Source: Flavobacterium profundi (lineage in GTDB: Bacteria; Bacteroidota; Bacteroidia; Flavobacteriales; Flavobacteriaceae). From it: 64,000 nucleotides of DNA. Below the pieces are notes generated by a model. That model saw nothing but the letters and a program-made list of their open reading frames with translations, was not told the DNA's origin and did not search any database. Location of the stretch: the NCBI RefSeq assembly GCF_006491645.1, contig NZ_VDCZ01000001.1:248001-312000 (forward strand), read 5' to 3'. Shown piece after piece: positions 47,318-55,474 of the stretch (position 1 is its first letter; each line of letters starts with the position of its first letter). The translations under genes and the position numbers were made by a program.

Positions 47318-48334
47318 TTAGTCATTTTCATTTGTGGTGTTCAACATTTTCCACAACTTATCTTTTAATTCTTGCAAACCTTGTTGGGCTACCGAAGAAA
47401 TAAACATATACTGAATTCCTTTAAATTCCTTATCCAATTGCGCTTTCATTTCAGATTTAAGTTCCTCGTCTAACATATCCGATTTTGAAACCACCACTAA
47501 TCGGTCTTTATCTAACATTTCTGGATTGTACCTTCTTAATTCATCTAATAATATTTCATATTCCTTTTTAATATCATCTGTATCTGCAGGAATTAAAAAT
47601 AATAAAGTCGAATTTCTTTCAATGTGTCGTAAGAAATAATGCCCCAATCCTTTTCCTTCTGCTGCTCCTTCAATAATTCCAGGAATATCTGCAATAACAA
47701 ATGATTGAAAATCGCGATACGCTACAATACCTAAATTAGGTTTTAATGTCGTAAAAGGATAGTCCGCTATTTTAGGTTTAGCTGCTGTTAAAACCGACAA
47801 TAAAGTGGATTTTCCAGCATTTGGAAATCCTACTAAACCAACGTCTGCTAATACTTTTAATTCCAAAATAATATCGAGCTCTTCACCTGGAAGACCCGGT
47901 TGAGAATAACGTGGGGTTTGATTGGTTGCACTTCTAAAATGCCAGTTTCCTAAACCTCCTTTACCTCCTTTTGCTATAATTTTAGACTCCCCATGTTCTG
48001 TTATTTCAAACAATACTTCGCCTGTTTCTTTATCTTTAACTACAGTTCCTAAAGGCACTTCAATTACTTTATCTTCTCCATCTGCTCCTGTACTTCTAGA
48101 ACTCCCTCCATCTCCACCATGACCAGCTTTAACATGACGTAAAAATTTTAAATGAAACAGTGTCCACAACCCTTTGTTACCCACTAAAATTACGTGTCCG
48201 CCTCGACCACCATCTCCACCATCTGGACCTCCTTTTTCAATAAATTTCTCTCTATGTAAATGTGTAGAACCTTTACCTCCTTTACCAGAAGCCAAATAAA
48301 TTTTTACATAATCTACAAAATTCCCTTCCGTCAT
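47318..48334 (-). CDS. obgE: GTPase ObgE/CgtA
   Basis: This 338-residue GTPase has the glycine-rich Obg domain ([39 protein letters not shown]) and the G domain with [25 protein letters not shown] and SKSDML. It helps in late 50S assembly and stress control. The C-terminal Obg extension of some species is absent. A -7 element TACATTTG is at 48418-48425. Confidence 0.97.
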   Translation of the reverse strand: MTEGNFVDYVKIYLASGKGGKGSTHLHREKFIEKGGPDGGDGGRGGHVILVGNKGLWTLFHLKFLRHVKAGHGGDGGSSRSTGADGEDKVIEVPLGTVVKDKETGEVLFEITEHGESKIIAKGGKGGLGNWHFRSATNQTPRYSQPGLPGEELDIILELKVLADVGLVGFPNAGKSTLLSVLTAAKPKIADYPFTTLKPNLGIVAYRDFQSFVIADIPGIIEGAAEGKGLGHYFLRHIERNSTLLFLIPADTDDIKKEYEILLDELRRYNPEMLDKDRLVVVSKSDMLDEELKSEMKAQLDKEFKGIQYMFISSVAQQGLQELKDKLWKMLNTTNEND

Positions 48335-48417
48335 AACAACTATTTCTATTAATTATATTTGTTTTTTACTTGAAACTTAATTCATTGTAAAAAAAGCATC
48401 CTTTATTTATTTTTTTG

Positions 48418-48425
48418 CAAATGTA
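48418..48425 (-). promoter_or_regulatory. -7 promoter element of obgE
   Basis: TACATTTG on the minus strand, 84 bp before the obgE ATG. No TTG at the usual distance is visible. Confidence 0.4.
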
Positions 48426-48428
48426 TAA

Positions 48429-48623
48429 CTTAAAATTGAATTTATCGCTGGTTTTCATAGCCCAGATGAAAATGAAAAGCGTATATTACAACTAAAAGAG
48501 CAGGCTCATAAAAAAAGAGCAACTGGTAAGAAGCTCCTTTTTTTATGCTTGGCATGCCTTTTAGGTGTAGCATACCTTGTAATGAACAGCTGGAAAAAGC
48601 TCCAACTAAAAATTTTACAATAA
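48429..48623 (+). pseudogene. Open frame without a start codon, encoding a membrane segment; possible gene remnant
   Basis: A 64-codon frame opens after a TAA at 48426-48428 with CTT and has no ATG, GTG or TTG start before its membrane part. It encodes FIAGFHSPDENEKRILQL, a basic stretch, then the hydrophobic LLFLCLACLLGVAYLV and a stop at 48621-48623. The stop region overlaps the hpt-adk stop by 9 bp. A hairpin (48507-48547) lies inside it. This may be the end of a gene whose 5' part was lost, or chance. Confidence 0.35.
48507..48547. terminator. Hairpin with A and T runs, probable terminator after hpt-adk or obgE region
   Basis: The arms cataaaaaaagagc and gctcctttttttatg pair with one bulged C. 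T runs are present on both strands, so it can end transcription from either side. It lies 68 bp past the hpt-adk stop codon. Confidence 0.6.
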
Positions 48624-49736
48624 ACCGTCAATAACAATTGATAACCTTTCAGTTACCTCAGCAATTTGACCAATTCCATCTACTGGTTTGAATTTATTTT
48701 GTTTTTTATAATAATCCATTAAAGGAGCTGTTTTTTGATTGTACTCCTCATAACGGTTTCTAATTTTTTCTTCATCTTGATCGTCTGGTCTACCAGAAGT
48801 TTTTCCTCTTTCTAATAAGCGTTGCACTAAAATTTCGTCGTCTGCTTCTAAAGCAACGGTAGCGGTAACTTCTTGTCCTTTTGAACTTAAAAAAGCATCT
48901 AAAGCTTCAGCCTGAGCAATGGTTCTTGGGAACCCATCAAATAAAAAGCCTTTAGCTTGTGGGTTTTTATCTACTTCACTTTGTAACATTTGAATGGTTA
49001 CTTCATCAGGAACTAGATCGCCCTTATCCATATAAGTTTTAGCCAATCTTCCTAAATCAGTATCATTTTTTATGTTATATCTAAAAATATCACCAGTTGA
49101 TAGGTGTACTAAGTTGTATTTTTCTTTTAAAAAATCGGCTTGAGTACCTTTTCCAGCTCCTGGTTTTCCGAATAAAACTATATTAATCATTTGTGTGTTT
49201 ATATTTTCTTTAGCTAATTGATATACATCGGGTAAATTTCTTCCTAAACCATCATAATCCAATCCAAAACCAACAATAAAACGATCTGGAATACGAATCC
49301 CTACATAATCTAATTTGATGTCTTTTTTGTAAGCATCTGGTTTAAAAAACAGGGTTGCAATTTTTAAATGCTTTACTTTTTTTTCTTTAAAAATTGCTTT
49401 CAATTCTTCAACTGTATTGCCTGTATCTACAATATCTTCAACAATTACAACTGTTTTTCCTTCTAAATCTTCATTGAGTCCAATTAACTGTTTTACTTGA
49501 TTTGTAGATTGGGTTCCTTCGTAAGAAGCTAATTTTACAAAACTTACTTCACACATGCCTCTATAGTATTTCATTAAATCGGAAATAACTTTAAAAGAAC
49601 CATTTAAAACACCAATAAAAACAGGAATTTCGTCAAAAAAATCATCATCCATTTGTTTGGCCATATTTTGAATCGCAAAGTCAATTTCATCTGAAGAAAT
49701 GAACGGTTCAAAATGTTTATCATGTAGTTGAATCAC
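48615..49736 (-). CDS. hpt-adk: Bifunctional hypoxanthine phosphoribosyltransferase-adenylate kinase fusion
   Basis: A single frame encodes two complete enzymes. Residues 1-175 from the GTG at 49736 (reading MIQLHDKHFEPF) have the PRTase motif VVIVEDIVDTGNT and IRIPDRFIVGFGLDYDGLGR. Residues 183-373 start MINIVLFGKPGAGKGTQ and have the adenylate kinase motifs LSTGDIFR, GFLFDGFPRT, GRPDDQDEEKIRNRYEEYN; this form has a short lid. The linker AKENINTQ carries no stop. The ATG at 49190 could also start a separate Adk. An upstream frame from 49799 (TTG) or 49793 (ATG) would include a promoter element at 49763-49770, so 49736 is chosen. Confidence 0.85.
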   Translation of the reverse strand: MIQLHDKHFEPFISSDEIDFAIQNMAKQMDDDFFDEIPVFIGVLNGSFKVISDLMKYYRGMCEVSFVKLASYEGTQSTNQVKQLIGLNEDLEGKTVVIVEDIVDTGNTVEELKAIFKEKKVKHLKIATLFFKPDAYKKDIKLDYVGIRIPDRFIVGFGLDYDGLGRNLPDVYQLAKENINTQMINIVLFGKPGAGKGTQADFLKEKYNLVHLSTGDIFRYNIKNDTDLGRLAKTYMDKGDLVPDEVTIQMLQSEVDKNPQAKGFLFDGFPRTIAQAEALDAFLSSKGQEVTATVALEADDEILVQRLLERGKTSGRPDDQDEEKIRNRYEEYNQKTAPLMDYYKKQNKFKPVDGIGQIAEVTERLSIVIDGLL

Positions 49737-49762
49737 AGGATTTAGTTTTAAAAATGAAGGAA

Positions 49763-49770
49763 CAAATTTA
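49763..49770 (-). promoter_or_regulatory. -7 promoter element of hpt-adk
   Basis: TAAATTTG on the minus strand, 26 bp before the GTG start at 49736. A TTG is 26 bp upstream (49797-49799), a bit beyond the normal spacing. The location within the longer frame supports the shorter start. Confidence 0.45.
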
Positions 49771-49837
49771 AGAAAGTAATCAGTATTAACCATTACCAAT
49801 TGAAATGTTTTTTTCTAATTTTTACTATTTTTATGAA

Positions 49838-50374
49838 ATGAAATCTTCCTTTTATTTACAAATAGAAAACAGTACCGCTCATAGACATTCTAGAGACGAG
49901 CTTTGTGAAATAGCTTTATCTAGTACAAAAGCCCTTAAAGAACTTTTTTTATTTGCATTTGATATTGGAAACAAAAATCATTTTAAAGCCTGTTGGTCTT
50001 TAGAACTTGTTCTTGAAAAAGATATCACTTTATTGCTTCCTCATCTCGATACTTTTATAAGCAAAGTGAAATTATACCAACATGATTCTGCTTTACGCTC
50101 CATTTCAAAAATTTGTTTGTTTGTATCCAAAAGTAAAAAAATAAGGTTAAACGATGAACAAGAACAAGTGCTTGTTGAAGCCTGTTTGGACTGGTTGATC
50201 CAAGAAGAAAAAGTTGCTACAAAAGCCTATGCCATAAGAGCTTTGTATAATTTTAGCAAAAACCAACTATGGATAAAAGAAGAGTTACGTACTATTTTAG
50301 AACAAGATTACAGCGCGCATTCTGCTGCTTATAAAGCCGTTGCCAAAGAGGTTTTAAAAAAAATTAATAAGTAA
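49838..50374 (+). CDS. HEAT-like all-helical protein of unknown function
   Basis: The protein has 178 residues from the ATG at 49838 (MKSSFYLQIENSTAHRHSRD). It is almost all helical, with three or four helical pairs (FKACWSLELVLEKDITLLLP; DSALRSISKICLFVSK; TKAYAIRALYNFSKNQLWIK) like HEAT repeats. There is no signal peptide. It lies between hpt-adk and purK. A longer frame from 49805 starts MFFSNFYYFYEMK; the shorter is preferred. Confidence 0.7.
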   Translation: MKSSFYLQIENSTAHRHSRDELCEIALSSTKALKELFLFAFDIGNKNHFKACWSLELVLEKDITLLLPHLDTFISKVKLYQHDSALRSISKICLFVSKSKKIRLNDEQEQVLVEACLDWLIQEEKVATKAYAIRALYNFSKNQLWIKEELRTILEQDYSAHSAAYKAVAKEVLKKINK

Positions 50375-50378
50375 GCAA

Positions 50379-50409
50379 TTGTGTAATAGTAATTGTCTAA
50401 GTATCTTTG
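50379..50409 (+). promoter_or_regulatory. Promoter of purK
   Basis: TTG (50379-50381), 20 bp, TATCTTTG (50402-50409) is a full consensus match, 40 bp before the purK ATG. An AGGA about 10 nt before the ATG is a rare clear Shine-Dalgarno in this window. Confidence 0.7.
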
Positions 50410-50448
50410 CAAAACTAACTACAAACAACAAAAAAGGAAACCTAAAAA

Positions 50449-51624
50449 ATGGGTTCACACACAACAATGAATTATTTCTCATCAGACTTTAAACTAGGTA
50501 TTTTAGGTGGTGGTCAATTAGGAAAAATGATGCTATATGACACCCGAAAATTTGACATTCAAACTTTTGTTTTAGATCCAAGCGAAGAAGCACCTTCTCG
50601 CTTCGGCTGTAATAATTTCTATCGCGGTAGCTTAATGGATTTTGATACCGTATATCAATTTGGAAAACTAGTGGATTTATTAACTATCGAAATTGAAAAC
50701 GTTAATTTAGATGCCTTAGACAAATTAGAAGATGAAGGATTACCTATTTTTCCTTCTCCAAAAACGCTCCGTTTGATTCAAAATAAAGGAAAGCAAAAAG
50801 ACTTGTATGTAAAGAACGAAATCCCAACATCTAAACATTTACGCTTTGTAGGGTTAGATGATTTGCGAGAGAGCATAGCCAAAGATGAATTGGATTTCCC
50901 TTTTGTTTGGAAGAGTGCCCAATTTGGTTATGATGGTAATGGGGTGAAAATTTGTCGTTCGGCTTTAGATTTGATGAAATTACCCGATGTTGAATGTTTG
51001 GCAGAAGATTTAGTACCCTTCAAAAATGAATTAGCAGTTATTGTTGCTCGAAGTTTTTCAGGTGAAATAAAAACATATCCTGTGGTTGAAATGGAATTTC
51101 ATCCAGAAGCGAATCAGGTGGAATATGTGATTTGTCCTGCGAGAATAGCTGATGCCGTTGCCCAAAAAGCCAAAGAAGTAGCTTTAAAAGTTTCAGAGAC
51201 CTTCAATCATGTAGGTTTATTAGCAGTAGAAATGTTTCAAACAGAAACAGATGAAATATTAGTCAATGAAGTAGCTCCAAGACCTCACAATTCTGGACAT
51301 TACAGTATTGAAGCCAGTTACACTTCTCAATTTGAAAATCATTTGCGTGCCATTTTAAACTTACCTTTAGGGAATACCGAAAGCAAAGTTGCTGGTATTA
51401 TGGTAAACTTGGTAGGAGAAGAAGGACACACGGGTCAAGTGTACTATGAAAATATAGATACAATCATGGCTATTGACGGAGTAACCCCTCATATTTATGG
51501 CAAAAGAGAAACCAGACCTTTTAGAAAAATGGGACATGTTACTATTGTGAATGAAAATATGGAAGAAGCTCGAAAGATTGCAGAGGAAGTAAAGAATAGT
51601 ATTCGAGTGATAAGTATGACATAA
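50449..51624 (+). CDS. purK: N5-carboxyaminoimidazole ribonucleotide synthase
   Basis: This 391-residue ATP-grasp enzyme starts (after MGSHTT) with FKLGILGGGQLGKMML, has VWKSAQFGYDGNGVKI, EVAPRPHNSGHYSIEAS and VGEEGHTGQVYY. It makes N5-CAIR from AIR, bicarbonate and ATP, the step before PurE. The start may also be at 50467 (MNYFSSDF). Two small membrane protein genes follow before purE. Confidence 0.95.
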   Translation: MGSHTTMNYFSSDFKLGILGGGQLGKMMLYDTRKFDIQTFVLDPSEEAPSRFGCNNFYRGSLMDFDTVYQFGKLVDLLTIEIENVNLDALDKLEDEGLPIFPSPKTLRLIQNKGKQKDLYVKNEIPTSKHLRFVGLDDLRESIAKDELDFPFVWKSAQFGYDGNGVKICRSALDLMKLPDVECLAEDLVPFKNELAVIVARSFSGEIKTYPVVEMEFHPEANQVEYVICPARIADAVAQKAKEVALKVSETFNHVGLLAVEMFQTETDEILVNEVAPRPHNSGHYSIEASYTSQFENHLRAILNLPLGNTESKVAGIMVNLVGEEGHTGQVYYENIDTIMAIDGVTPHIYGKRETRPFRKMGHVTIVNENMEEARKIAEEVKNSIRVISMT

Positions 51625-51633
51625 ATTACAGGT

Positions 51634-52035
51634 ATGATGACAGAATTAATAAAAAAAGGAAGAAGAAGAACCCTACTTATATCTATAAGCATATTATTAA
51701 TTTCTGTTCATACGATTTACATTTATCACAAAGTTCAACCAGAAATAGATGCTAAAAAACTAACACAGCAAATTATACGATTTATATTAACATTAGGTTT
51801 ATTATATTTAATTTATATTGGTAAAAATTGGGCAAAAAATATTGCAATAGTGCTCTTCACTTTTGGAATCGTATTTTCAGGATATAATTTATGTACGCTC
51901 AAAATGCCTTTAATAGGTAAAATTTTAATTTTAGAAATGATTTTAATTTATGCATTAGCAGTATATCATTTTTTATTCTCCAATAGTTTTGCCGCATTTC
52001 AGGAATACCAAAACAATAAGAAATCAAATGTTTAA
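51634..52035 (+). CDS. Small four-helix membrane protein of unknown function, inserted between purK and purE
   Basis: The protein has 133 residues and four hydrophobic segments (TLLISISILLISVHTIYI; FILTLGLLYLIYI; NIAIVLFTFGIVFSGYNL; LILEMILIYALAVYHFL). I do not recognise its family. It starts 9 bp after the purK stop codon. The next gene overlaps its end by 8 nt. Confidence 0.75.
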   Translation: MMTELIKKGRRRTLLISISILLISVHTIYIYHKVQPEIDAKKLTQQIIRFILTLGLLYLIYIGKNWAKNIAIVLFTFGIVFSGYNLCTLKMPLIGKILILEMILIYALAVYHFLFSNSFAAFQEYQNNKKSNV

Positions 52036-52306
52036 AACATTTTTCAAAATAAGTTTTTATACATTAGTAGCTTTTAGTACAACTTCATTTATAATGATTG
52101 TTTTGGAGCTATTATTGTATTCTCAGATTAAAGAATTACCTGAAATCCATATTGGGACACCATTAAATTTTTATATTTTATCACCAAATGAGGAAATGAA
52201 TTATAGAACCTTTTTAGAATGGAAATATTTTCTATACGATTATATCATCTTTTGTATAATAGTATTTATTTATTTCCAACTGAAAAACAAAATTAAACCC
52301 AATTAA
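52028..52306 (+). CDS. Small membrane protein of unknown function, coupled to the preceding gene
   Basis: The protein has 92 residues from the ATG at 52028, which overlaps the preceding stop (ATGTTTAA). There are two hydrophobic segments (ISFYTLVAFSTTSFIMIVLE and FLYDYIIFCIIVFIYFQL) and a short loop between them. It is not recognised. The overlap suggests both products are made together. Confidence 0.65.
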   Translation: MFKTFFKISFYTLVAFSTTSFIMIVLELLLYSQIKELPEIHIGTPLNFYILSPNEEMNYRTFLEWKYFLYDYIIFCIIVFIYFQLKNKIKPN

Positions 52307-52347
52307 ACCCTTAAATAATTTTAAACAACATAAAACTAAAATAAACA

Positions 52348-52830
52348 ATGAGTAAAGTAGCCATAATCATGGGAAGCATTTCCGATATGCCAGTGATGCA
52401 AGAAGCAATTGATATTTTAAAAGAATTTAATATCGAAACTGAAGTTGATATAGTATCTGCGCATAGAACCCCTGAAAAACTTTTCGATTTTAGTCAAAAT
52501 GCGCACAAAAGAGGTATCGCTGTTATTATTGCAGGTGCTGGTGGTGCCGCACACTTACCAGGAATGGTGGCTTCCATGTCTCCTTTACCTGTTATTGGTG
52601 TACCAGTAAAATCTAGTAATTCAATTGATGGTTGGGATTCGGTACTTTCTATTTTACAAATGCCAGGTGGTGTACCTGTTGCAACGGTAGCTTTAAATGG
52701 AGCCAAAAACGCTGGAATTTTAGCAACTCAAATTATAGGCAGTTCAAATTCAGACGTTTTACAAACTATAGTTTCTTATAAAGAAGGATTAAAAGAAGCC
52801 GTTCTTAAAGCCTCTAAAGGACTAAAATAA
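52348..52830 (+). CDS. purE: N5-carboxyaminoimidazole ribonucleotide mutase
   Basis: This 160-residue enzyme has VAIIMGSISDMPVMQEA, IVSAHRTPEKLFDF, IIAGAGGAAHLPGMVASM and VPVATVALNGAKNAG. It converts N5-CAIR to CAIR after PurK. Its stop codon is the first base of the region that overlaps the 3' end of the twin sRNA constant region. Confidence 0.97.
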   Translation: MSKVAIIMGSISDMPVMQEAIDILKEFNIETEVDIVSAHRTPEKLFDFSQNAHKRGIAVIIAGAGGAAHLPGMVASMSPLPVIGVPVKSSNSIDGWDSVLSILQMPGGVPVATVALNGAKNAGILATQIIGSSNSDVLQTIVSYKEGLKEAVLKASKGLK

Positions 52831-52911
52831 AAAAATCCCGACGCAAACAATAACATCGGGATAAAAATCTATTCACAATTAAGTGACAACTATAAAAAAA
52901 ATTCTATTTTG
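52825..52911. repeat. 87-bp direct repeat, copy 1
   Basis: It is identical base for base to 53161-53247 and lies exactly 336 bp before it. It begins in the last purE codon. It holds the terminator hairpin and a UCAC/GUGA mini-hairpin on the minus strand. Confidence 0.95.
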
Positions 52912-52945
52912 GGAACAAAAAGGTGTTGGCAACATCTTTTTTGTT
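52829..52945 (-). ncRNA. Candidate small RNA A (unique 5' hairpin, constant 3' part)
   Basis: The unit has a promoter (TTG 52977-52979, 19 bp, TATATTTG 52950-52957), a roughly 33-nt unique 5' section in which GCAAC pairs with GUUGC, an 87-bp section (52825-52911) identical to the other copy, and a terminator hairpin (tcccga 52836-52841, tcggga 52856-52861) followed by seven U. The T run is only on this strand, so it serves this transcript rather than purE. Predicted size about 115 nt. I cannot match it to a known RNA family. Confidence 0.6.
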
Positions 52946-52949
52946 GCTA

Positions 52950-52979
52950 CAAATATAATCAGTTAATCGAATAAAACAA
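52950..52979 (-). promoter_or_regulatory. Promoter of candidate small RNA A
   Basis: Minus strand TTG, 19 bp, TATATTTG, a full consensus match with no protein gene downstream on that strand. Its spacer contains TTTTATTCGATnAA, also found in the second promoter. Confidence 0.7.
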
Positions 52980-53160
52980 ACATTTTATCGGCAAATTTTA
53001 ATCTTTTTAAAAAAAAAATAATTTGACCCTATTTTAAAAGTAAATTTCTTACGAATTTAATTTATTCAATCCTAAAAATACAGTAAAGTATATACCATTT
53101 TAAAACTCTAAAACTAGACTGTTAGATACTTTTAAATTCTAAAAAGATTCGTTATTTTTG

Positions 53161-53247
53161 AAATAAAAAAATCCCGACGCAAACAATAACATCGGGATAA
53201 AAATCTATTCACAATTAAGTGACAACTATAAAAAAAATTCTATTTTG
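53161..53247. repeat. 87-bp direct repeat, copy 2
   Basis: It is identical to 52825-52911. The sequence just 3' of it (53248 onwards) differs from the first copy for about 33 bp, then resembles it again in the promoter. Confidence 0.95.
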
Positions 53248-53280
53248 AAAGCAATACGTTTATTAATTGTAAACTCATGC
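53165..53280 (-). ncRNA. Candidate small RNA B (unique 5' hairpin, constant 3' part)
   Basis: The second unit has a promoter (TTG 53313-53315, 19 bp, TATATTTG 53286-53293), a unique 5' section that can fold as AAGCA...UGCUU outside GUUUA...UAAAC, the same 87-bp 3' part and the terminator (tcccga 53172-53177, tcggga 53192-53197) with seven U. Predicted size about 116 nt. The unique part differs in sequence from copy A but keeps the ability to form a hairpin. Confidence 0.6.
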
Positions 53281-53285
53281 TTATA

Positions 53286-53315
53286 CAAATATATACACTT
53301 TATCGAATAAAACAA
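53286..53315 (-). promoter_or_regulatory. Promoter of candidate small RNA B
   Basis: Minus strand TTG, 19 bp, TATATTTG, the same layout as promoter A and 336 bp from it. The sequence just upstream also resembles the first copy. Confidence 0.7.
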
Positions 53316-53404
53316 TCGTTTTATCGATAAAAAAACAAAAAGAAATAAAAATATTTTTCAAAATATTGATTATCAGTATTTTAACATTAAAAAATTAACT
53401 TATA

Positions 53405-55432
53405 ATGAGCATTTTAACCACTCCTTTTACTACCAAATACAGCGCGGCTCCTTTTTCTAAAATTGAAAATAAAGAGTATAAAGATGCTTTTATTCAACTT
53501 ATTAAGGATGCTAAAGAAGAAATCAATACAATAATAAATAATCCAGAACCACCTACTTTTGAAAATACCGTTGCCGCTTTAGATTTTTCAGGAAGTCAAT
53601 TGGATCGTGTTTCGAGTATTTTTTTCAATTTAAATTCGGCAGAAACATCAGAAGAAATGCAAAAAATAGCACAAGAAGTTTCTCCTTTACTAACAGAATT
53701 TAGTAACGACATCACGTTGAATGAGGATTTATTTAAAAAAATAAAGTTAGTTTATGACAATCAAGACCAAGCTAATTTAACATTAGAACAAAAAACATTG
53801 TTGGATAAAAAATACAAAGGCTTTGTAAGAAATGGTGCCTTACTTGATGCACAACAAAAGACCAAATTAAGAGAAATTGATACCCAATTGGCCAAACTTA
53901 AATTAACTTTCGGTGAAAATGTATTAGCTGAAACAAATAATTACCAACTACATATTACTAACGAATCTGATTTAAAAGGCTTACCAGAAGGAGCCAAAGA
54001 AGCTGCGGCTGCATTAGCACAATCAAAATCACTAGAAGGTTGGGTTTTTACTTTAGATTTTCCAAGCTATTTACCTTTTGTAACCTATGTCGAAAATCGT
54101 GAGTTACGAAAAGAAATCAGTATTGCAGCCGGTAAAAAAGCTTTTCAAGACAATTCTTATAATAATCAAAACAACATAAAAGAAATTGTACGTTTAAGAC
54201 ACGAGAGAGCAAATCTTTTAGGATATGCAACTCATGCTCATTTTGTATTGGAAGAAAGAATGGCTCAAAATCCAGAAAAAGTAACTGCTTTTTTGAATGA
54301 TATGTTAGAAAAAGCAAAACCAGCCGCAAGAAAAGAATTTGAAGAACTTACCCAATTTGCTAAAGATTTAGATGGAATTGATCACTTAGAAAAATGGGAT
54401 GGTGCTTACTATTCAGAAAAGTTAAAACAAAAATTATTCAATCTCGACGACGAAAAATTAAAACCTTATTTTAAGTTAGAAAACGTATTACAAGGTGCTT
54501 TTACCATTGCCGAAAAATTATATGGGATCACTTTTAAAGAGGTTTTCGATATCGACAAATACCATCCAGATGTACAAACATTTGAAGTTTTGGATTTTGA
54601 AAATAATTTAGTCGCTTTATTTTACACCGATTTCTTTCCAAGAAAAGGAAAAAGAAATGGCGCATGGATGACCTCTTTTAAATCCCAATATATCAAAGAT
54701 GGAGTAAACGAACGACCACATATTTCAAACGTTTGCAATTTTACACCTCCTACTCCAACCAAACCTTCCTTATTAACTTTTAACGAAGTAACGACTCTGT
54801 TTCACGAATTTGGGCATGGATTACATGGTATGTTAGCGAATACAACGTATCCTAGTCTATCTGGAACCTCTGTTTATTGGGATTTTGTGGAATTACCCAG
54901 TCAAATTATGGAAAATTGGTGTTATGAACCTGAAGCATTAGCTTTATTTGCAAAACATTATGAAACTGGAGCAATTATTCCTCAAGAATATGTTGAAAAA
55001 ATTAAAGAAAGTGCAAGTTTTCTTGAAGGAATAGCTACTATGAGGCAATTAAGTTTTGGTTTATTAGACATGGCGTATCATGGTAAAGCTACTCCTTTAA
55101 ATGATGTAAAAAGTTTTGAAGAAAAAGCTTTCGAAAGCACTAAATTATATCCTGATGTTGCAGAAAATTGCATGAGTACTTCTTTTTCACATATCTTCCA
55201 AGGAGGCTATTCTTCAGGATATTATAGTTACAAATGGGCAGAAGTGTTAGATGCAGATGCCTTTGCTTATTTTCAAGAAAAGGGAATATTCGATAAGGAA
55301 GTGGCTACAAAATTCAAAGAGAATGTTTTATCTAAAGGAGGAACAGAACATCCTATGATGTTGTATAAAAGATTTAGAGGTCAAGAACCTAAACCAGATG
55401 CTTTGTTAAAAAGAGCCGGTCTTATTGAATAA
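53405..55432 (+). CDS. M3-family oligopeptidase (oligopeptidase A/Dcp type)
   Basis: This 675-residue zinc peptidase has the HExxH motif at 467-471 (FHEFGHGLHGML) and the usual upstream GAWMTSF and downstream SQIMENWCYEPEAL, plus SFSHIFQGGYSSGYYSY. It breaks down short peptides in the cytoplasm; no signal peptide is present. The two small RNAs lie upstream. It shows the N-terminal domain of oligopeptidase A/Dcp. Confidence 0.95.
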   Translation: MSILTTPFTTKYSAAPFSKIENKEYKDAFIQLIKDAKEEINTIINNPEPPTFENTVAALDFSGSQLDRVSSIFFNLNSAETSEEMQKIAQEVSPLLTEFSNDITLNEDLFKKIKLVYDNQDQANLTLEQKTLLDKKYKGFVRNGALLDAQQKTKLREIDTQLAKLKLTFGENVLAETNNYQLHITNESDLKGLPEGAKEAAAALAQSKSLEGWVFTLDFPSYLPFVTYVENRELRKEISIAAGKKAFQDNSYNNQNNIKEIVRLRHERANLLGYATHAHFVLEERMAQNPEKVTAFLNDMLEKAKPAARKEFEELTQFAKDLDGIDHLEKWDGAYYSEKLKQKLFNLDDEKLKPYFKLENVLQGAFTIAEKLYGITFKEVFDIDKYHPDVQTFEVLDFENNLVALFYTDFFPRKGKRNGAWMTSFKSQYIKDGVNERPHISNVCNFTPPTPTKPSLLTFNEVTTLFHEFGHGLHGMLANTTYPSLSGTSVYWDFVELPSQIMENWCYEPEALALFAKHYETGAIIPQEYVEKIKESASFLEGIATMRQLSFGLLDMAYHGKATPLNDVKSFEEKAFESTKLYPDVAENCMSTSFSHIFQGGYSSGYYSYKWAEVLDADAFAYFQEKGIFDKEVATKFKENVLSKGGTEHPMMLYKRFRGQEPKPDALLKRAGLIE

Positions 55433-55474
55433 AAGGGAGTAAAAAAGTATATTTACATCAAATTTAAAAAAGAA

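Noticed and set aside
52836..52861. The hairpin after purE as the purE terminator
   Set aside because: The T run is on the minus strand side only. On the plus strand the hairpin is followed by ataaaaatct, so it is a poor purE terminator.
52829..53280. The twin units as 6S RNA (6S-Flavo type)
   Set aside because: 6S RNA needs its 5' and 3' parts to pair into one long rod with a central bubble. Here the 5' part folds on itself and the 3' part is a terminator hairpin, and the two ends do not pair.
52829..53280. Short peptide frames inside the two small RNAs (18 and 12 codons)
   Set aside because: Both start with ATG but use different frames in the identical 87-bp section and share no sequence, so coding is unlikely.
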